This document shows positions 1-15,719 of a DNA stretch of 64,000 nucleotides, in pieces (the first letter of the stretch is position 1; every line of letters begins with the position of its first letter). The stretch is from assembly GCA_030533445.1 (NCBI GenBank), contig CM060065.1, positions 52,963,964 through 53,027,963 on the forward strand, given 5' to 3'. Under the pieces are notes generated by a model. That model was not told the DNA's origin. It did not search any database and worked only from the letters and a program-made list of their open reading frames with translations. The translations under genes and the position numbers were made by a program. This stretch comes from Cyprinodon diabolis. Lineage: Eukaryota; Chordata; Actinopteri; Cyprinodontiformes; Cyprinodontidae.

Positions 1-530
1 GGAGGAGGTGTTCCACCAATCCGCTGATTTCCTTTAACGTTCTTGGAGGCGGTCAAGGTGTTTTGTATCCCAGTCATGCAGCTGTTAAAGATTCAGTTAA
101 CTGGTGTCACGGTTTATTTATTTAACTAAATGTATCTAATACTAATAAAAATGTGCATAGACTTTAAACATTCACTTCCATAATCTCAAGGGGTGCAACT
201 ATATGTTAGGATAGGATTTTAATTTAATTATCCATCCCCTTCGCTTTGCGCTTCAGCACTTCCCCTGATGCTCCAGGCTGGGGTAACGTCTAATCTGAAG
301 CTTCTAAAAGTCTCTTTGTTCTTAACAAAATCAACACAGAGAAAATAATTAGTTCAAAAGTCTGGTGGGGTTTTTTCTTCTTCTTTTTATAAATGTGTGC
401 ATTTATCTCCTTGTGTTGTACAGTATAAAAGTTTCTTTGGGACATTTTAGTCACACAATGCAAAGCTCCAAACTCCAGAGACATTTAATTCTAACTTTTT
501 ATATAAATGCAGGTCTTTGCAGAATTGATT
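1..530. other. Intergenic DNA, no gene seen
   Basis: AT-rich sequence upstream of the first chymotrypsinogen gene. The short open frames here show no recognisable domain or splice context. I see no RNA gene or regulatory motif that I can defend. Confidence 0.5.
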
Positions 531-546
531 GAAAGTAAGAAGGACG

Positions 547-834
547 TGTTTTGTCTCCTTTCTATCTCTTCTTTCTTTCATCTTTTCTCTTTTTTTTCCC
601 TTTTTCTTCTTCTGTTTTTCTGCACTACTTACATTGCAGTGTCCATATAAACTGTAAAACTTCCTGCATAATTATAATAAAGCAATTTATATGCATGAAA
701 CAAGTGGAGCAGTATGGCGATAGCCGTACTGCTCCACTTGTGAAAGTAAAATCTGTTGGGCTCTTTTTGGCATCAAGACAATTATTCTTATTGCCACATT
801 GCCAGACAGGACACTGTAAAAAAAAAAAAAAAAA
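547..834 (+). mobile_element. 5'-truncated poly(A) retroelement with perfect target-site duplication and a 3' hairpin
   Basis: A 288-bp insertion bounded by a perfect 16-bp direct repeat, gaaagtaagaaggacg, at 531-546 and 835-850. It ends in a run of about 17 A, so it was inserted by LINE-type target-primed reverse transcription. It begins with a pyrimidine-rich tract. It carries an inverted repeat at 700-741 (19-bp arms, 4-nt loop) about 80 nt before the A tail. A longer copy lies in the opposite orientation at about 8187-8490, nested in a Tc1-like element, so this copy is 5' truncated. No coding domain is visible and I do not recognise the family; it could be the 3' end of a LINE or a SINE-like element. 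Confidence 0.8.
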
Positions 835-850
835 GAAAGTAAGAAGGACG

Positions 851-1050
851 GCTGATGAGCATTTTATTAATTGCAAGAGGTTTCCAACAAGTCCTGGTTG
901 TGTTCTGCTGGTCTTTGCTTATATCTCTAGAATAAACAATAAATTGGAGGAAAGAAGTCTTTCCCTCAAAAATGTCCTGTACCAAAAATATATGGTTCTG
1001 CTGTTAGAATATATTTATTAAATATATGGATATATTCAAGGAGATTCTTT
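851..1050. other. AT-rich spacer, no gene seen
   Basis: Short AT-rich interval between the retroelement insertion and the start of the duplicated chymotrypsinogen segment. The homology with the second gene copy begins near 1053 and 10777. Confidence 0.5.
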
Positions 1051-1170
1051 AATAAATTAATATATATCCATGAATAGAAATATAGTTTTGTTTTAAATAA
1101 CATAAAACTCAGACTTTATGGACTTTGTCTCAGTGTGACCTTCATGCTCCTGTTTCATCAGATGGAAAAA

Positions 1171-1256
1171 CACCTGCATCTGTCCAAATTCCCACCGTCC
1201 TCCGATAAGATTTTCCTCCCGTCCCGTCCAATCACATCGCTTCACTGATGTATAAA
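1171..1256 (+). promoter_or_regulatory. Promoter of chymotrypsinogen gene 1 (PTF1-like bipartite site plus TATA box)
   Basis: A TATAAA box lies at 1251-1256, about 36 bp before the coding ATG. About 75 bp further upstream is an E-box CACCTG (1171-1176) followed by a TC-box-like TTCCCAC (1189-1195). This is the arrangement known for PTF1 (PTF1A/E-protein/RBPJL) sites of exocrine pancreas genes. A CCAAT box lies at about 1229-1233. The same block is conserved in front of the second gene (10895-10980). Factor binding is inferred from motifs only. Confidence 0.65.
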
Positions 1257-1291
1257 AGCAGCGCTTCCTAAGGGGTCAGCATGATCGAGCC

Positions 1292-4101
<2,810 letters not shown>

Positions 4102-4141
4102 GCATGCTGAGCAACGTTGACAAATTTCCACCTTAATCTTT

Positions 4142-4147
4142 AATAAA
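4142..4147 (+). terminator. Polyadenylation signal of chymotrypsinogen gene 1
   Basis: AATAAA 41 bp after the stop codon, in the expected position for the 3' end of the mRNA. Confidence 0.7.
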
Positions 4148-4249
4148 ATCCACAAACTGACTAAATCTGCTGCCAAGCGGGGTTCTTCTTCTGCAGACCC
4201 TCATCTTCATCAGTCGGATCATCTCTCACTGAGTGCCATGGTGACGTTA

Positions 4250-4769
4250 GAAATAAAACTCACAATGAAAAAAATGTCCATCTACAAGTACTTGCATTCA
4301 GTAAATACTTATTAAAGAAACAACAAATTGGACATAAATGTTGTTGTCCATATCTATATACGTACAGTGGTCTTATGACAGCATCATTTTAAACAAAAAC
4401 TAACACAGGGTCAGTGTTGTATTCAAAGAAATACAAACAACAACATAAAAAAAATGAAAATAAACTAAAATTTGGTTTTATATCATGACTTATTGCAAAG
4501 CAGACCCCCTTTTATAGCTGAACAAAGAGGGGCGGTTCTTACCATAAGGTTCTTCAGCCATGGGTCTCCAACCTTTTCCCTTAGTGAGCTACCTTCATTT
4601 ACCTACAAACTATGTTAGCTACTCGTCTAACACTACGCTACTGCCTGAACAAAATGCATGTCTGTTCAGAAAACAGATTCTGAACTTAAAACATCAGAAC
4701 ATGCTATTTTTAAAGTGATGCTTGATTCAATAGTTATCCACATGTTATCATCTGAAATCACAACCAACA
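4250..4769. other. Intergenic AT-rich DNA, no gene seen
   Basis: No open frame with recognisable homology. It probably includes the 3' flank of the adjacent hAT relic, whose coding remnant starts near 4770. Confidence 0.4.
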
Positions 4770-5309
4770 AATGAAATGAAACTAGCGAGGAGTATCTTGG
4801 AGTGTAGCCGCTCAGATTCACTCCGATAGACTCAATCAAGTGTTCATCATTCAGTCTTGTCCTGAACTTGGATTTGAGAACATTAATGTTCTAAATAGCT
4901 GTCTCAAATAGGTAAATAGACCCAAATAAAGCACATATTTTCAATGCCACCTCATTAAGAAGTTCATTTGGCTCTACAAGGATCCAGAAATTAACAGAAT
5001 TCTTCTGGGACTTAAGATGCAGATTAGTTTGCAAATTCATAATTTCAATTACCATTTCAGCAGGATCAATGCAAAATAAATCAGCCATCTGACGTGAAAC
5101 CTCACTGGTATCCACATCCATGAATGGATTTGCCGTAAATGTCACACAAGGTTGCTGCCTGTCAAAGTCACTAAATCTGTCAAAAAGCTCTTGCTTAAGC
5201 TTTGCCAGAAGATCACAAAATTTATTAACAACCAAAGCACCTGGATTACCCTCTGTTCACCACAGAGGGAAAGTGTGTAATGAGGATCCAGTGTTCTATT
5301 CAGTTTATT

Positions 5310-5870
5310 TCTATTCCAATTCACATCATGTCACCTCAGGTCACTTTCCAGTTCACCAGATCATCCAGTCAGATTGATTCAAAGTTTTCTATCTAAGGAA
5401 AACCAGCTGATTGCATCGACTCATTGACTCTTCAGCAATCCCTCACACTAAGCATGCTTGTAGCGACAGTGGAGAGGAAAAACTCCCTTTGAACAGGAAG
5501 AAACCTCCAGCAGAACCAGGCTCAGTGTGAGCGGCCATCTGCTGAGGCCCACTGGGGTTCAAGGAGACAGAAGTAGACATAGAAAAAGAAGCATAGATAC
5601 AAAAGGCAACTGTCAACCAGCTCCACAGGCGGCCCCGTCCAGGAAACACACAGCCAGGCAGACGAGCTCCGAGCCAGCTCCCATGTCAGAGGATGAAGAG
5701 AGCACATCCAGTTAGTCACAGTCAGAGAAACAGGACTACACTGGAAAACAGGCCAAGCTCCAACATCTAGAAACAAAGGTGTTGATGGCAGCAGCACAGC
5801 TGATATTTCTCTCCAGGATGGAGTCACAGCCAAACAGGAACAGACTAGATGAAGCTACTATGAGAAAAAG
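5310..5870 (+). repeat. Dispersed teleost repeat, copy 1
   Basis: Begins around attcagtttatttctat and includes the landmark cgacagtggagaggaaaaac near 5465, followed by a stretch through aggctcagtgtgagcggcc. The same sequence recurs at 17172-17570 and 27208-27602 on + and at about 42727-42873 on -. The 3' part (from about 5714) recurs alone at 14408-14560. It is non-coding. I recognise it as a common interspersed repeat of teleost genomes but cannot assign a superfamily. Confidence 0.7.
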
Positions 5871-6429
5871 TCGTACTCAGGTGAGACAGACAGTGGGACG
5901 CTTAAAAACGTTTTTTCAAACAAACAGAATAGATACACGGAGCTGTGGATCTGCAGATACGCAGTGGCCAACAGCAAGTTCAGGCAGAAACGTTCAGCTG
6001 GAAGCAGGCAGGCTCAGTAGTTGAGAGGCAGAAATAGACAGGACATAAGGAAGCTATGGAAATTTAAATTAGCTCCCTCCCCCGAGCCAAAACAGGAACA
6101 GGGCCGGCTCAGTGGGCAAGAGCCAGGACACGATCAGGAAACTCCAAAACAAGACTAACAACCCTCTCTAACCACTGGCCTACGAGAACGAGCACATACA
6201 CGGTGGAAATCAGCCATGATCTCCAACTAAACCTGAAACACACAAACAGACATACAATGATCTGGCCCAGATAGCTGGGCTGAGTCGTATATAAAGCAGC
6301 AGCAGCAGGTGGATAAGATGAATGGTAAATATTAACCAGGGAGGGTTAGGTACATGAGTAAAGTCAGCAATTAATCAGCTATTAGGGCAGGGAACATGAC
6401 AAAGTGTTGCAAGCTTTGATTTTAACTTG
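5871..6429. other. Unassigned sequence inside the hAT relic
   Basis: Lies between the dispersed repeat and the upstream hAT block, so it is probably part of the same or another insertion. No open frame with recognisable homology and no clear terminal repeats. A short CAG/GCA run occurs near 6298-6308. Confidence 0.4.
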
Positions 6430-7228
6430 CTAAATGTACGTCAGTGTGGCGCTGAATGGCCTGACAGCACTGATCATGTCAGACACATTCTTGTCCTTGT
6501 CTTGTAACTGCATGTTTAGTTGGCTGATTTTATTCATCACATCTGTGAGAAAGACTAGATCAAGAAGCCACTCTGCATCCGTTAATTGTTGTATCTTCTT
6601 CTCTACTCTCCATAAAAGTCTTAATTTCACCCAGCAAAGAAAGAAAGCGCTGCAGTACCTTACCGCGTCTTAACCATTTCATGTCGATATGAAGTAGATC
6701 CTCATGGTGTGCAGAGCGCTCTTCTGGGATGAACTTGAAGCTCTGGTGCTGCTTGGCCTTAGCTCGAAAGCAGTTTATAATCTTCACAACAGGGCCAATT
6801 ATTTTGTCAACATCAAGAACTTTAGCACAGATCCTTGTAAAAGTATAATGCAATGATAGTTCAGAAACTTGGGAAAGTCAGAATGTGCCTTACAGTACAT
6901 TACACTGTGTGCAGAATTATTATTGCATTTTTGAGGATTATTTTTATTATTGAGCCACAATTGTGTTCTCAATCAACCTAAAAGACTCCTTAATATCAAA
7001 GTTTCATATTTTTGGAAGTTGATGTGGTTTTTTTTTTAGATTTGGCCATTTTATGAGGATGTCTGTGTGTGCAGGTAAATATTACTGTAGAGAATTATTA
7101 GGCAACATAGTAAAAATCAAATATATACCCATCTCACTTGTTTATTTTCACCAGGTAAACCAATATAACAACTCAAAATTCAGAAATAAACATTTGCGAC
7201 ATTCAAAAACTAAACAAAAAAACTCAAA

Positions 7229-8180
7229 TCAGTGACCAATATAGCCACCTTGCTCCGCCATAACGCTCAAAATCCTTCCATCCATAGATTCTGTCAGAGT
7301 CTTGATCTGTGTGCGATCCTCATGGCGTGCAGCAGCCTCCACAGCCTCCCTGTTTTCCCTCCCTGTAGATCTCACCTTTCATGAAGGACCGCAGGTTCTC
7401 CATGGGGTTCAGATCAGGTGACCAAGGCGGCCATGTCATTATTTTCTCCTTTTAGCCTTTTTCTGGCCGCCACGCTGTGGTGTATTCTGATGCGTGTGGC
7501 GGAGCATCGTCCTGCAGGAATATCAGGTTTCTCTGGAATGATGGCGACTTCTTCTTGTTCCGCTGTTTGAAGAAGGCGTCTTCCAGAAACTGGCAGTAGG
7601 TCTGGGAGTTGATCTTGACTCCATCATCACCCTGAAAAGGTCCCACAAGCTCATCTTTGATGATAGCAGCCCACAGCATTACCCCACCTCCACCTTGCTG
7701 GCGTCTGAGTGGAAAAGGAACTTGCTGCCCTTTACTGATCCAGCCTGGTGCCCATCCATCCATCTGGCCCATCTAGACTCTCTCTCCTTCCATCAGACCC
7801 AAACACCTTGGAGGAATCCGTCTTCAGAGATTTCTTGGCCCAATCTTGAGGTTTTGTCTCATGCGTCTTGTTCAAAGGTGGCCTTTTTCAGCGTTCCTTA
7901 CCTTGGCCAGGTCCCTGAGGATTGAGCACCTTGTGCTTCTCAGCGCTCCAGACATGTTGCAGCTCTGAAATATGGCCCAACTGGTGGCTAATGGCTTCCT
8001 GGCAGCTTCACGCTTCATCCTTCTCAGCTCATGGCGAGTAATTTTGCGTCTTCTTTTTTCAACACGCTTCTTGCGCCCCTGTTGGCTATTTGCCATGAAC
8101 CTCTTGTTTGTGTGATGATCCCGCTTCAAAAGCTTGGACATTTTCAAACTGCTGCTCCCCTCTGAAAGACATCTGACCAT
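7229..8180 (-). pseudogene. Tc1-like transposase, broken
   Basis: Reads on the - strand from about 8180 (MVRCLSEGSSSLKMSKLLKR) through the arginine-rich helix-turn-helix region SQQGRKKRVEKRRRKITRHE. It continues to the DDE core (QGGGGVMLWAAIIKDELVGP; NLIFLQDDAPPHASEY) and stops at TGA 7229-7231 after GGYIGH. Frame breaks occur around 7450 and 7870. The first roughly 35 residues expected for the family are absent, where the nested retroelement begins. The second catalytic Asp is visible in LQDDAPPH; overall the gene cannot make a full protein. Confidence 0.85.
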
Positions 8181-8186
8181 TTCTTT

Positions 8187-9060
8187 GTTTTTTTTTTTGT
8201 TTTTGTTTTTTTTACAGTGTCCTGTCTGACAATGTGGCAAAAAGAATAATTGTCTTGATGCCAAAAGGAGCCCAACAGATTTTACTTTCACAAGTGGAGC
8301 AGTACGGCAATTGCCATATTGCTCCACTTGTTTCATGCATTCAAATTGCTTTATTATAATTATGCAGAGAGTTTTACAGTTTATATGGACACTGCAATGT
8401 AAATAGAGCAGAAAAACAGAAGAAGAAAAGGAAAAAAGAAAGAGAAAAGATGAAAGAAAGAGGAGATAGGAAGGAGACAATGACAAAACATTTTCAGTCT
8501 GCTTCATCACCTGTAACGAGATGCAAAAAGAACAGCACAACCGAAAGACACGGTACGAGATATACAATAAAGCAACACCTTGAAACTATCGCTAAAGTAA
8601 TATTAAGTCTGACATGTACTCTGACATGCCCGCACAAGCCCCCAACACACCGCTGAAGCACCTCCGCCGCCCCGGCCCCCCGACGGGCGCCGGCCGGAGC
8701 CACTCCACCCCCCACCCACCCCGAAGCCACACACGTTGCGATCAGCAGGACCAAAGCAGCTCCACCATGCCTCCAGGCGGGAATACCCACCCGAAGACCC
8801 AATCAGCGCAGCCAGCCCATCCACACCAGCCCCCCAACACCAACCCCGCCGGAGCCGCCCAGACCCCTACACACCAGCGGCGCGCCGCCAGCAGGACCCC
8901 CACCCAACGGGGTCCCCCCGAGAGAACAGACATGCCAATCCCCCCCCAGAAAAAGAACACCAAGCAGAAAAGCCCCCCCCCCATGCGACAGTAGACACCA
9001 GACACTGACCTGCCCGCAACCGCTCCCCCCACCGGGAGAAAGAAAAGAGAAAAAAATATA
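8187..9060 (-). mobile_element. Nested retroelement, longer copy of the hairpin-bearing family at 547-834
   Basis: Positions 8187-8490 are the reverse complement of the element at 547-834. They include the A tail (here a T run at 8187-8213, interrupted by G) and the hairpin (8290-8331). It extends beyond the truncated copy into a 400-bp C-rich stretch (about 8630-9030) and then an A/T-rich run. The exact 5' end is not clear; 9060 is an estimate. Open frames in the GC-rich part show no known domain. Insertion removed or displaced the N-terminal part of the surrounding Tc1 transposase. Confidence 0.65.
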
Positions 9061-9307
9061 TAAATAAATAAAATAAAAAAATAAAAAAATAAATGTTTCT
9101 AAATAAATAAATAATAATACATATCCTTATATGGGGTGTTGATGTCATTAGGCCACACCCCTTCTCATAACAGAGATTCACACCACGTGATTTACTTCAT
9201 TAGTAATTGGCTTGCAAGCCTATACAGCTTAGAATAGGACAACATGTATGAAAAGGATGATGTGGTGGAAATTCTCATTTGCCTAATAATTCTGCACACA
9301 GTGTAGA

Positions 9308-10689
9308 CACTACCGTTCAAAAGTTTGGGGTCACATTGAAATGTCCTTTTAAAGAAATAATAATAAATTTTTAAATGAAGACAACTTTAAACTAGTCTTA
9401 ACTTTAAAGAAATACACTCTATACATTGCTAAATGACTGTAAATGACTATTCTAGCTGCAAATGTCTGGTTTTTGGTGCAATATCTCCATAGGTGTATAG
9501 AGGCCCATTTCCAGCAACTATCCCTCCAGTGTTCTAATGGTACAATGTGTTGCTCATTGGCTCAGAGGCTAATTGATGATTAGAAAACCCTTCTGCAATC
9601 ATGTTCACACATCTGAAAACAGTTTAGCTCGTTACAGAAGCTACAAAACTGACCTTCCTTTGAGCAGATTGAGTTTCTGGAGCATCACATCTGTGGGGGT
9701 CAATTAAAAGCTCAAAATGGCCAGAAAAAGAGAACTTTCATCTGAAACTCCACAGTCTATTCTTGTTCTTAGAAATGGAGGCTATTCCATGCGAGAAATT
9801 GCCAAGAAATTTAATATTTCCTACAACGGTGTGTACTACTCCCTTCAGAGGACAGCACAAACAGGCTCTAACTACAGTAGAAAAAGAAGTGGGAGGCCGC
9901 GTTGCACAACTGAGCAAGAAGATAAGTACATTAGAGTCTCTAGTTTGAGAAACAGACGCCTCACAGGTCCCCAACTGGCATCTTCATTAAATAGTACGAG
10001 GCGACTGCGGGATTCTGGGCTTCAGGGCAGAATGGCAAAGAAAAAGCCACATCTGAGACTGGCCAATAAAAGAAGAAGATTAAGATGGACAAAAGAACAC
10101 AGACATTGGACAGAGGAAGACTGGAAAAGTGTTGTGGATGGATGAATCCAAGTTTGAGGTGTCAAACATGCCGTACCCAGTGGACAGCGCTTGATTGGAG
10201 CCAATTTCATCCTTTAACAGGACAATGACCCTGAACACACCTCCAAATTGTGCAGAACTATTTAGAGCAGAAGCAGGCAGCTGGTATTCTATGGGTAATG
10301 GAGTGGCCAGCGCAGTCACCAGATCTGAACCCCATTGAGCTGCTGTGGGAGCAGCGTGACCGTATGGAACGCAGGAAGTGCCCATCCAACCAATCCAACT
10401 GGTGGGAGCTGCTTCTGGAAGCGTGGGGGAAATTTCTCCAGATTACCTCAACAAGTTACCAGCTAGAATGCCAAAGGTCTGCAATGCTGGAATTGCTGCA
10501 AATGGAGGATTCTTTGACGAAAGCAAAGTTTGATGTAAAAAAAATCTTATTTCAAATACAAATCATTATTTCTAACCTTGTCTATGTCTTGACTCTATTT
10601 TCTATTCATTTCACAACATATGGTGGTGAATAAGTGGGACTTTTCAGGAAAACTTTGTTTGGCTGACCCCAAACTTTTGAACGGTAGTG
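9308..10689 (+). mobile_element. Tc1-like transposon 2 (different family)
   Basis: Terminal inverted repeats: cactaccgttcaaaagtttg starting at 9308, and its complement ending at 10689. The right flank is TA (10690-10691). The left flank reads GA (9306-9307), so one target base has probably mutated. Only four bases separate it from Tc1-like element 1. It contains a transposase pseudogene on the + strand. This ITR family is common in fish genomes. Confidence 0.88.
9717..10533 (+). pseudogene. Tc1-like transposase with internal deletions and frameshift
   Basis: Starts MARKRELSSETPQSILVLRN with the paired helix-turn-helix region (MREIAKKFNISYNGVYYSLQ). It continues to HRHWTEEDWK and the first catalytic Asp, visible in a shifted frame as WMDESKFE at about 10138. 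A short deletion follows SLNSTRR, and a larger one removes the block after SKFEV. The rest includes QDNDPEHTSKLC and DLNPIELLWEQ, which holds the catalytic Glu. A one-base shift in the G run near 10427 precedes the C-terminus ANGGFFDESKV (TGA at 10531-10533). Inactive. Confidence 0.88.
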
Positions 10690-10894
10690 TATATGTACAT
10701 ACACACAAACACAAAATATATATTTAAATATGTGTGTTATGGGGTGTGCCTGGAGCAGGATATTTTATAGATACTTTAAATTAATATATATCCATGAATA
10801 GAAATATAGTTTTGTTTTAAATAACATAAAACTCAGACTTTATGGACTTTGTCTCAGTGTGACCTTCATGCTCCTGTTTCATCAGATGGAAAAA

Positions 10895-10980
10895 CACCTG
10901 CATCTGTCCAAATTCCCACCGTCCTCCGATAAGATTTTCCTCCCGTCCCGTCCAATCACATCGCTTCACTGATGTATAAA
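10895..10980 (+). promoter_or_regulatory. Promoter of chymotrypsinogen gene 2
   Basis: Same organisation as the first copy: CACCTG (10895-10900), TTCCCAC (10913-10919), a CCAAT box and TATAAA (10975-10980). The distance to the coding ATG is the same. Near-perfect conservation with the first copy implies that both genes share pancreatic acinar expression; this is inference. Confidence 0.65.
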
Positions 10981-11015
10981 AGCAGCGCTTCCTAAGGGGT
11001 CAGCATGATCGAGCC

Positions 11016-13924
<2,909 letters not shown>

Positions 13925-13964
13925 GCATGCTGAGCAGCTTTACTCCAGGTCCAACCTGATCTGC

Positions 13965-13970
13965 AATAAA
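13965..13970 (+). terminator. Polyadenylation signal of chymotrypsinogen gene 2
   Basis: AATAAA 41 bp after the stop codon, in the same position as in copy 1. Confidence 0.7.
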
Positions 13971-14059
13971 ACACAGAAACTGTGAAAAAATATGCATCCA
14001 TGTGTGGTTGTTCTTCTGCAGACTCTCATCTTCATTGGTTTAATCATCCCTAAGTGAGT

Positions 14060-14407
14060 TCCTGTGAAATCCAGAAAAATAAAACTTCCCCCAAACAGAA
14101 CAGACGAATATTCAGACAAATACGGATTAATTTGGCATAAATAAGTATTAGCTTCTGGCTGGGGACTTTTCCAGACTAAACAATAATGCTACAAAATATG
14201 TCAATATAAATTTTATTTCAGAATAATTTCTAACTTTTATCCTTATTCCATTATTTTTAAGTTTTGTAAGATAAGAATTTTAACATCTTAAATATTCAAA
14301 CAGGTGAAGAGTCTTAAAGTTCAGTCAGTTTTAAAACTCCTATTTTTTCATGTTATTTTGTTATCAAAAGTTATATTTTACAATCATAAAATACAGACGA
14401 TGAAAGA
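14060..14407. other. Intergenic AT-rich DNA, no gene seen
   Basis: Homology with the 3' flank of the first chymotrypsinogen gene fades near 14065. Nothing recognisable follows until the repeat at 14408. Confidence 0.45.
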
Positions 14408-14760
14408 CAGTCACAGTCAGAGAAACAGGACTACACTGAAAAACAGGCCAAGCTCCAACATCTAGAAACAAAGGTGTTGATGGCAGCAGCACATCTGACA
14501 TTTCTCTCCAGGATGGAGTCACAGCCAAACAGGAACAGACCAGATGAAGCTACTATGAGGAAAAGCAGGGAGAGCAGAACGTTAGAGATTGAACTAACAG
14601 ATTCTGCAGAGTGGGAGAATAGAGATAGAATGAAGCAGAATGATGAAAAAGGGGTCCCTATGTCCTCCAGCAGTCTAAGCCTATAGCAGCAGAACTATAG
14701 AGATAGATCAGGATAACCTGAGCCAAAGATTTAAGTGATTATCAGTCTAAACTTTCATTA
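14408..14760 (+). repeat. 3' segment of the dispersed teleost repeat
   Basis: Positions 14408-14560 match 5713-5865, through aaggtgttgatggcagcagc and the following stretch. The sequence then continues into a part that is not present in copy 1 (aacagattctgcagagtggg and a later cctatagcagcagaactata). It is therefore a fragment of the same repeat family covering its 3' side. Confidence 0.65.
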
Positions 14761-14924
14761 AAACTTGTCCTTTCACTCTAATTCACTGCTTAGGCATCAG
14801 CCAGACCTCCATCTGCTCCTGGTGCAGAAACCTGCTGCTCACTTATTAATCCAAACCTATAGCTAAAGGCACATCCCTCCCATCCCAGCGTGCCATGCTG
14901 GCTCCCCCTCCATTATGGAATTTA

Positions 14925-15165
14925 TTTTAAGCCTTTGGTATTTGCATTTCAATCTTGCTCCACCCTGTATTTCGGAGCTGCTTCATCATTACCTCCCAGC
15001 CAGATCTCCAGCTCTGATGTTGGTTCTTAAAACTAGGATGCAGCTCAGGGTTGACAGAGCATTTCCTGTCTCTGCTCCCAAGTCATGGAAAATTTCCCCC
15101 CTGGGTGTTTAACAGGCCAGCTTCTAAATCTCTTTTAAAAACACATTTTGATTCCTTGGCATCTA
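14925..15165 (+). pseudogene. C-terminal remnant of a non-LTR retrotransposon ORF2
   Basis: The + strand reads LAPPCISELLHHYLPARSPA followed by LKTRMQLRVDRAFPVSAPKS and a degraded tail. These phrases are characteristic of the end of the reverse-transcriptase ORF in teleost LINEs of the CR1/L2/Rex sort (ISELL...; RAFSVxAPKLWNSLP). The frame is broken after about 15110 and upstream domains are missing, so this is a 5'-truncated, dead copy. Confidence 0.7.
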
Positions 15166-15169
15166 ACTG

Positions 15170-15700
15170 TGATCCGGTTCTGTACGACACGTCAAAAGAT
15201 GCCTGCTGTGAACCTGATAAAAACTTAAATTGTTTTTTGTTTTTGTTGTGTTTAATCTTAAAACTTAACTCATGTTTTCTCACTTGTTCTCTAAATATAC
15301 AGCATTTGGCTTTTTCCTCAAATTTTCTGAATCCCCATCTCATGCCGTCTGCCGCTCCCATTTTGAAAACCACTGAAATAAAGTCCAACTTTAAAAAGAA
15401 ACAAACAGACTGTTTACATTTGATCACTGCTGCACTTTATGGAAATGTTCATTTACTGTTTGAAAAGCTGAACTGAATGAAATTTGGTTTTGTATACAGT
15501 CAGATTGGTTTTCTGGGCCTTTTTGGGACCAATCAGGCTAATATTAGAGGAGCTAATAACGACTTTGCAACATTGACAGAAAAAAAGTATTCATGTTCCC
15601 TGTGTGGTAATGTGGCCTTTTTGTTAAGTTTGTTGCATGTTTTCTGGTTTTGGATTTTCTTTAATTTTGAACTTGTTTGATTGTTTTCGATTTTGTGTGT
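15170..15700. other. AT-rich sequence after the LINE tail, no gene seen
   Basis: May include the 3' untranslated end of the LINE fragment. Open frames on both strands (for example 15083-15427 on -) lack recognisable domains. Confidence 0.4.
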
Positions 15701-15719
15701 TGCATGTTTTTTTTTTTTT

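Larger units (their letters stand above)
4770..6855 (-). pseudogene. hAT-type transposase relic (GTF2IRD2/ZBED-like), split by an insertion
   Basis: Two - strand blocks belong to one hAT transposase of the domesticated GTF2IRD2/ZBED type. The upstream block (about 6430-6853) reads through motifs such as HIDMKWLRRGKVLQRFLSL and ends near the phrase FSATLTYI. The downstream block (about 4770-5235) carries FCDLLAKLKQELFDRFSDF and FTANPFMDVD. After an in-frame stop it has the hAT C-terminal dimerisation phrase LKSKFRTRLNDEHL. The blocks are separated by about 1.2 kb of dispersed repeat and unassigned DNA. The N-terminal BED/catalytic part is missing; a Tc1-like element starts at 6903. Non-functional. 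Confidence 0.72.
6903..9303 (-). mobile_element. Tc1-like transposon 1, interrupted by a nested retroelement
   Basis: Terminal inverted repeats begin cactgtgtgcagaattatta at 6903 and end in its complement at 9303. TA dinucleotides flank both ends (6901-6902 and 9304-9305), the standard Tc1/mariner target duplication. The element is about 2.4 kb because a retroelement (about 8187-9060) sits inside it. It carries a degraded transposase on the - strand (7229-8180). Confidence 0.88.

Noticed and set aside
1281..1283. Upstream ATG as the chymotrypsinogen start
   Set aside because: Out of frame with the signal peptide and at the expected transcription start; the ATG at 1292 gives the family N-terminus.
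8494..9032. Gly/Trp-rich and Pro-rich ORFs in the C-rich block
   Set aside because: Overlapping frames on both strands in GC-rich repeat DNA; no domain seen.
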